NCBI RefSeq assembly: GCF_000349565.1
Contig: NZ_KB714609.1
Coordinates: forward strand, 184,444-224,552
DNA: 40,109 bases
Origin: Curtobacterium flaccumfaciens UCD-AKU
GTDB taxonomy: Bacteria > Actinomycetota > Actinomycetes > Actinomycetales > Microbacteriaceae
Direction: 5' to 3'
How positions within the stretch are numbered: position 1 is the first letter of the stretch; the number at the start of each line of letters is the position of its first letter. Under the pieces are notes generated by a model. The model made no database searches. It saw only the letters and a list, made by a program, of their open reading frames with translations, and was not told the origin of the DNA. A program made the translations under genes and the position numbers. Positions 37,620 through 40,109 of this stretch are shown in pieces.

Positions 37620-38672
37620 TCAGTGCAGGGCGCCCGCGACGTAGGCGGCCACGCAGGCCGCGGTGACGCCGAACGCTGCGAAGGACCCCACCAGGACGTT
37701 CCGTCGGCGCCACCGGCGGACCGCCGAGAACGTGCCGCGCCGGGCGTGGCGGTGGGCAGCGCGGTGCATGCGGTGGTCGCGCTGGTGCTTCACGCGCTCC
37801 GGGCCGAGCGGCACGGGGCCGGTGATCTGGGTGGACCCACCGCGCAGCGCGTTGGCGATCGCGACCGCTGTGGGCCGGCGCTCGGGGTCGCGGGCGGTCA
37901 TCCGGCTGAGCAGCTCGCGCCACTCGTCGGCGACGTCGTCCGGCACTTCGGGGTCTCGGCGGAGCCGGGCGAGCGCTGCTTCGATCAGGGTGCCGGAGTA
38001 CTCCTGCTTGCCGGTCAGCGCCTCGAGCAGGACGAGTCCGAGCGAGTACACGTCGGTGGCGAAGCTGATGGGCTCGCCGGCGACCTGCTCCGGGCTGAGG
38101 TAGGCGGCGGTGCCGATGACCGTGCCGTCGTTGGTCAAGCGGGAGCCGTCGACGAAGTGGGCGACGCCGAAGTCGGTGAGCTTGACGGTGCGGGCGAACC
38201 CGGACGAGCCCTCGTCGCTGATCAGGATGTTGGCGGGCTTGACGTCGCGGTGCACGATGCCGCGCGAGTGCACGTAGGCCAGGGCGTCGGCGAGCTGTGC
38301 GCCGAGGTCGGCCACCTCGTAGTTGTGCAGCGCGCCCTCGGACAGGCGGCGCAGCAGCGTCGTGTCGGCGATGAGCTCCATCACGATGAACCGGTGCGGG
38401 CCGTCCTCGAACTCGTGGGTGCCGGCGTCGTACAGCGGGATCAGGCCGGGGTGGGAGAGCATGCTGAGCAGCCGGATCTCGCGCTCCTGGCGCACACGGT
38501 CGGCGGTGGTCATCTTGTCCGGGGTGGCGAAGAGCTTCACGGCCACGGCGCGGTACGTGTGCTCGTCACGGGCTTCGTAGACGGATCCCATGCCGCCGGT
38601 GCCGATGAGCTTCACGAGCCGGTAGCGCGCAGCGAGGACGGTGTCCGCCCGCGCGCTGTCCAGCAGGGTCAT
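37620..38672 (-). CDS. Membrane-anchored Ser/Thr protein kinase without sensor domain
   Basis: The 350-residue kinase has a full Hanks domain: glycine loop IGTGGMGSVYEA, VAVKLF (Lys46), HRDVKPANI (141-149), DFGVAH (167-172) and a SPEQ motif at 193-196. After a juxtamembrane basic region (295-325, rich in Arg and His) one helix spans about 326-348 and only a few residues lie outside. There are no PASTA repeats, unlike PknB. It may respond to a partner or to cytoplasmic signals. ATG at 38672 is used. No phosphatase or FHA gene is adjacent. Confidence 0.92.
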   Translation of the reverse strand: MTLLDSARADTVLAARYRLVKLIGTGGMGSVYEARDEHTYRAVAVKLFATPDKMTTADRVRQEREIRLLSMLSHPGLIPLYDAGTHEFEDGPHRFIVMELIADTTLLRRLSEGALHNYEVADLGAQLADALAYVHSRGIVHRDVKPANILISDEGSSGFARTVKLTDFGVAHFVDGSRLTNDGTVIGTAAYLSPEQVAGEPISFATDVYSLGLVLLEALTGKQEYSGTLIEAALARLRRDPEVPDDVADEWRELLSRMTARDPERRPTAVAIANALRGGSTQITGPVPLGPERVKHQRDHRMHRAAHRHARRGTFSAVRRWRRRNVLVGSFAAFGVTAACVAAYVAGALH

Positions 38673-38810
38673 GGTGTCCGTCGTCCCGTCCAGAGCGCCG
38701 TGGTTCCGCGGCTGGTGCCGACGTGTGGTGCTCGTGGGAAACGGTACGCGTCCGACTCTTGATCCGCAGGGGCCGTTACGACATCGTGACCGCCGTACTT
38801 CCCCGGTTTT

Positions 38811-38842
38811 CCGGGGATCTCCGGGGATCTCCGGGGTACAGT
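38811..38842 (+). promoter_or_regulatory. Promoter with 10-base repeats
   Basis: CCGGGGATCT occurs at 38811 and 38821, with CCGGGG again at 38831. The -10 hexamer TACAGT follows at 38837-38842. The 10-base spacing puts each copy on the same DNA face, as for a phased binding site. Its target is the DUF2945 gene starting at 38884. Confidence 0.5.
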
Positions 38843-38883
38843 CCGACACCCATCAGGAAGACCGAACGCGCAAGGAGGACAGC

Positions 38884-39087
38884 ATGGCGCTGTCGAAGGG
38901 TGACGAGGTGCGCTGGAACACCTCGCAAGGCAAGACGACGGGCACGCTCGTGCGGAAGCGCACGAGCGACTTCGAGTTCGACGGACAGCACTTCAAGCCG
39001 ACCGACGACGACCCGTACTGGATCGTCGAGTCGGGCAAGAGCGGCAAGCAGGCCGCCCACAAGGAGTCGGCGCTGACGAAGGCCTGA
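38884..39087 (+). CDS. DUF2945 small protein (Tudor-like)
   Basis: The 67-residue product begins MALSKGDEVRWNTSQGKTTG and contains KRTSDFEFDGQHFKPTDDDP and YWIVESGKSGKQAAHK. It matches the DUF2945/hypervirulence-associated Tudor-like family. The sequence is small, basic and soluble; molecular function is unknown. AAGGAGGACAGC precedes the ATG, a strong ribosome-binding site. The stop lies 3 bases from the convergent DedA stop with no room for a terminator, so the two 3' ends must overlap. Confidence 0.85.
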   Translation: MALSKGDEVRWNTSQGKTTGTLVRKRTSDFEFDGQHFKPTDDDPYWIVESGKSGKQAAHKESALTKA

Positions 39088-39090
39088 GGG

Positions 39091-39864
39091 TCAGTCGCGG
39101 GCGGGCTCGGCGCGACGACGACCCCGGGCACCGCTCGCGGCCGGGCTGCTGCTGCCGCGGTCGTCGTGGTCGTCGGACCCGCCCGCACGACGCTCGGCCC
39201 GCACCCGGCGGAGCCGCCGCACCACGAAGCTCACCACGACCACCGCGATGGCCACGTAGAGCACGCGGTCGATCCACTCGGTGTAGGCCTCGACCTTGTC
39301 GTACTGCGACCCGAACGCTGCACCGAGCAGCACGAGTGCACTGTTCCAGATGCCGCTCGCGATGATCGTGAACACCGAGAAGGTGCCGAGGTGCATGCGG
39401 TCGGCGCCGGCGGGCAGCGAGATCAGGCTGCGGACGATCGGGATGAACCGGCCGAAGAAGACCGCGCTCTTGCCGTGGCGGTGGAACCAGCCGGCCGCCT
39501 TGCGGAAGTCGTCCTCGTCGACGAGGGGCAGCTTGCCGAACCACCGCGTGGTGCGTTCGAACCCGATCTTCGCGCCGAGCCAGTACAGCACCAGGGCCCC
39601 GAGGTACGAGCCGATCGTCGCCAGCACGAGGACCAGCACCAGGTTCATCTGACCGGCACCCGCCAGGAACCCGGCCAGCGGCAGGATCACCTCGGACGGG
39701 ATCGGCGGGAACACCGTCTCGACGAAGAGCATCAGCCCGACACCCCACTCCCCCAGGGCGTCGATCAGCTGGAGCACCACGCCGGAGAGCCCACCGAGGT
39801 CCGAAGGAGCGGTGGAGTCGCCACTGGCGACGGTCATGGCGCGGGCGGTCACGGCAGTCGTCAT
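39091..39864 (-). CDS. DedA family membrane protein
   Basis: The 257 residues hold about five hydrophobic segments. The DedA/VTT signature is present: FVETVFPPIPSEVILPLAGF, LGALVLYWLGAKIGF, HGKSAVFFGRFIPIVRSLIS with the conserved Arg, and FTIIASGIWNSALVLLG. Family members are linked to lipid scrambling or undecaprenyl-phosphate recycling and to membrane homeostasis. The C-terminal 35 residues are charged and low-complexity. An ATG at 39864 is used; ATG nine codons downstream is possible. Confidence 0.92.
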   Translation of the reverse strand: MTTAVTARAMTVASGDSTAPSDLGGLSGVVLQLIDALGEWGVGLMLFVETVFPPIPSEVILPLAGFLAGAGQMNLVLVLVLATIGSYLGALVLYWLGAKIGFERTTRWFGKLPLVDEDDFRKAAGWFHRHGKSAVFFGRFIPIVRSLISLPAGADRMHLGTFSVFTIIASGIWNSALVLLGAAFGSQYDKVEAYTEWIDRVLYVAIAVVVVSFVVRRLRRVRAERRAGGSDDHDDRGSSSPAASGARGRRRAEPARD

Positions 39865-39970
39865 GCCCCCAGCATCCCTGAACGCCCTGTCAGGACCCGG
39901 CGCGCCACCTGGGTGTCGGCCGAGTTCGTGCAGAGCGACGACCTCGGTTTCGGCCTCGGTGGAGCCGCCC

Positions 39971-40052
39971 GGTCACGACACCCCGCTCAGCTCCGCGGAC
40001 TGGTCAGCAAGTGTCGGATGGAACCGGCGCAGACGAGGATCCATGACCAGTC
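39971..40052. repeat. GGTCACGACACCCCG-family copy near the right edge
   Basis: GGTCACGACACCCCGCTCA (39971-39989) repeats the left end of the copies at 20213 and 20407. Here an inner stem pairs GACTGGTCA (39998-40006) with TGACCAGTC (40044-40052). The 245 bases after the DedA start hold no gene and end in another repeat. Confidence 0.7.
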
Positions 40053-40094
40053 GTTGTGATTCGGCGCGCGTGGCGGGCGAAGGCGACGGGACGA

Positions 40095-40109
40095 CGGACG
40101 GGAGGCCCG
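40095..40109. repeat. CGGACGGGAGGC-family palindrome, cut by the window end
   Basis: The left arm CGGACGGGAGGC plus CCG is present; the right arm would lie beyond the window. It follows the GGTCACGACACCCCG family, the same order as at 20213-20395. Confidence 0.65.

Noticed and set aside
38673..38849. Longer kinase frame starting at 38849
   Set aside because: The extra N-terminal 59 residues overlap the intergenic region and the promoter-repeat region of the divergent gene and show no kinase-family similarity.
1..40109. tRNA, tmRNA or rRNA genes
   Set aside because: I looked for T-loop-like GGTTCGAATCC and CCA-adjacent stems and found none with a plausible cloverleaf.

Overview
The window is GC-rich DNA from an actinobacterium, most likely a Microbacteriaceae member near Curtobacterium. 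This is inference from base composition, frequent GTG starts, leaderless-type promoters and gene content; no rRNA or marker gene settles it. I see no tRNA or rRNA gene, CRISPR array, integrase or transposase. About 38 genes are packed on both strands.

Layout. A small unknown ORF (65-229) and a secreted multidomain subtilase (384-4031) lie on the minus strand. Next is an overlapping operon of a TetR regulator, a degenerate ABC-ATPase-like protein and a YhgE/Pip membrane protein (4192-7687). Then come a DUF559 endonuclease-like protein, a LacI regulator, a TrmH/SpoU methyltransferase, a second TetR regulator, a HAD-IIA phosphatase and a one-helix membrane protein (7783-12857). After a repeat block follow efeO-efeB without efeU and a predicted sortase-anchored phosphoesterase (13627-18359). 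Next are a divergent CPBP protease/DtxR pair, a HEAT-repeat protein, an aldo/keto reductase, and pyrE coupled to a long Septum_form-type membrane protein (18515-25206). A polytopic membrane protein and a secreted M23 peptidase follow. On the minus strand an Asp23 envelope-stress operon of five overlapping genes (29221-31550) leads into an aminoglycoside-phosphotransferase-like gene. The rest holds xthA, a small unknown, a methionine-rich copper-storage-like protein, an AEC transporter, a nitroreductase, a thioesterase, a HAD-IIB phosphatase, trpF, a Ser/Thr kinase, a DUF2945 protein and a DedA protein.

Two patterns cut across the genes. First, at least fourteen genes have a TANNNT-like -10 hexamer 6-10 bases before the start codon, the signature of leaderless or near-leaderless mRNAs. 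Second, nearly every larger gap carries palindromic or tandem repeats, in at least seven families. Several are dispersed copies of one another, tend to sit together, and often contain the stop codon of the adjacent gene. They occupy most convergent junctions but also two divergent promoter regions and one co-directional gap, so termination alone does not explain them. I do not recognise these families, and they are the best candidate here for something undescribed.

The most notable protein-level items are the pseudo-ABC/YhgE operon with its TetR operator, the copper-storage-like protein with 34 Met in 135 residues, and the kinase-type resistance homologue at the end of the Asp23 operon.
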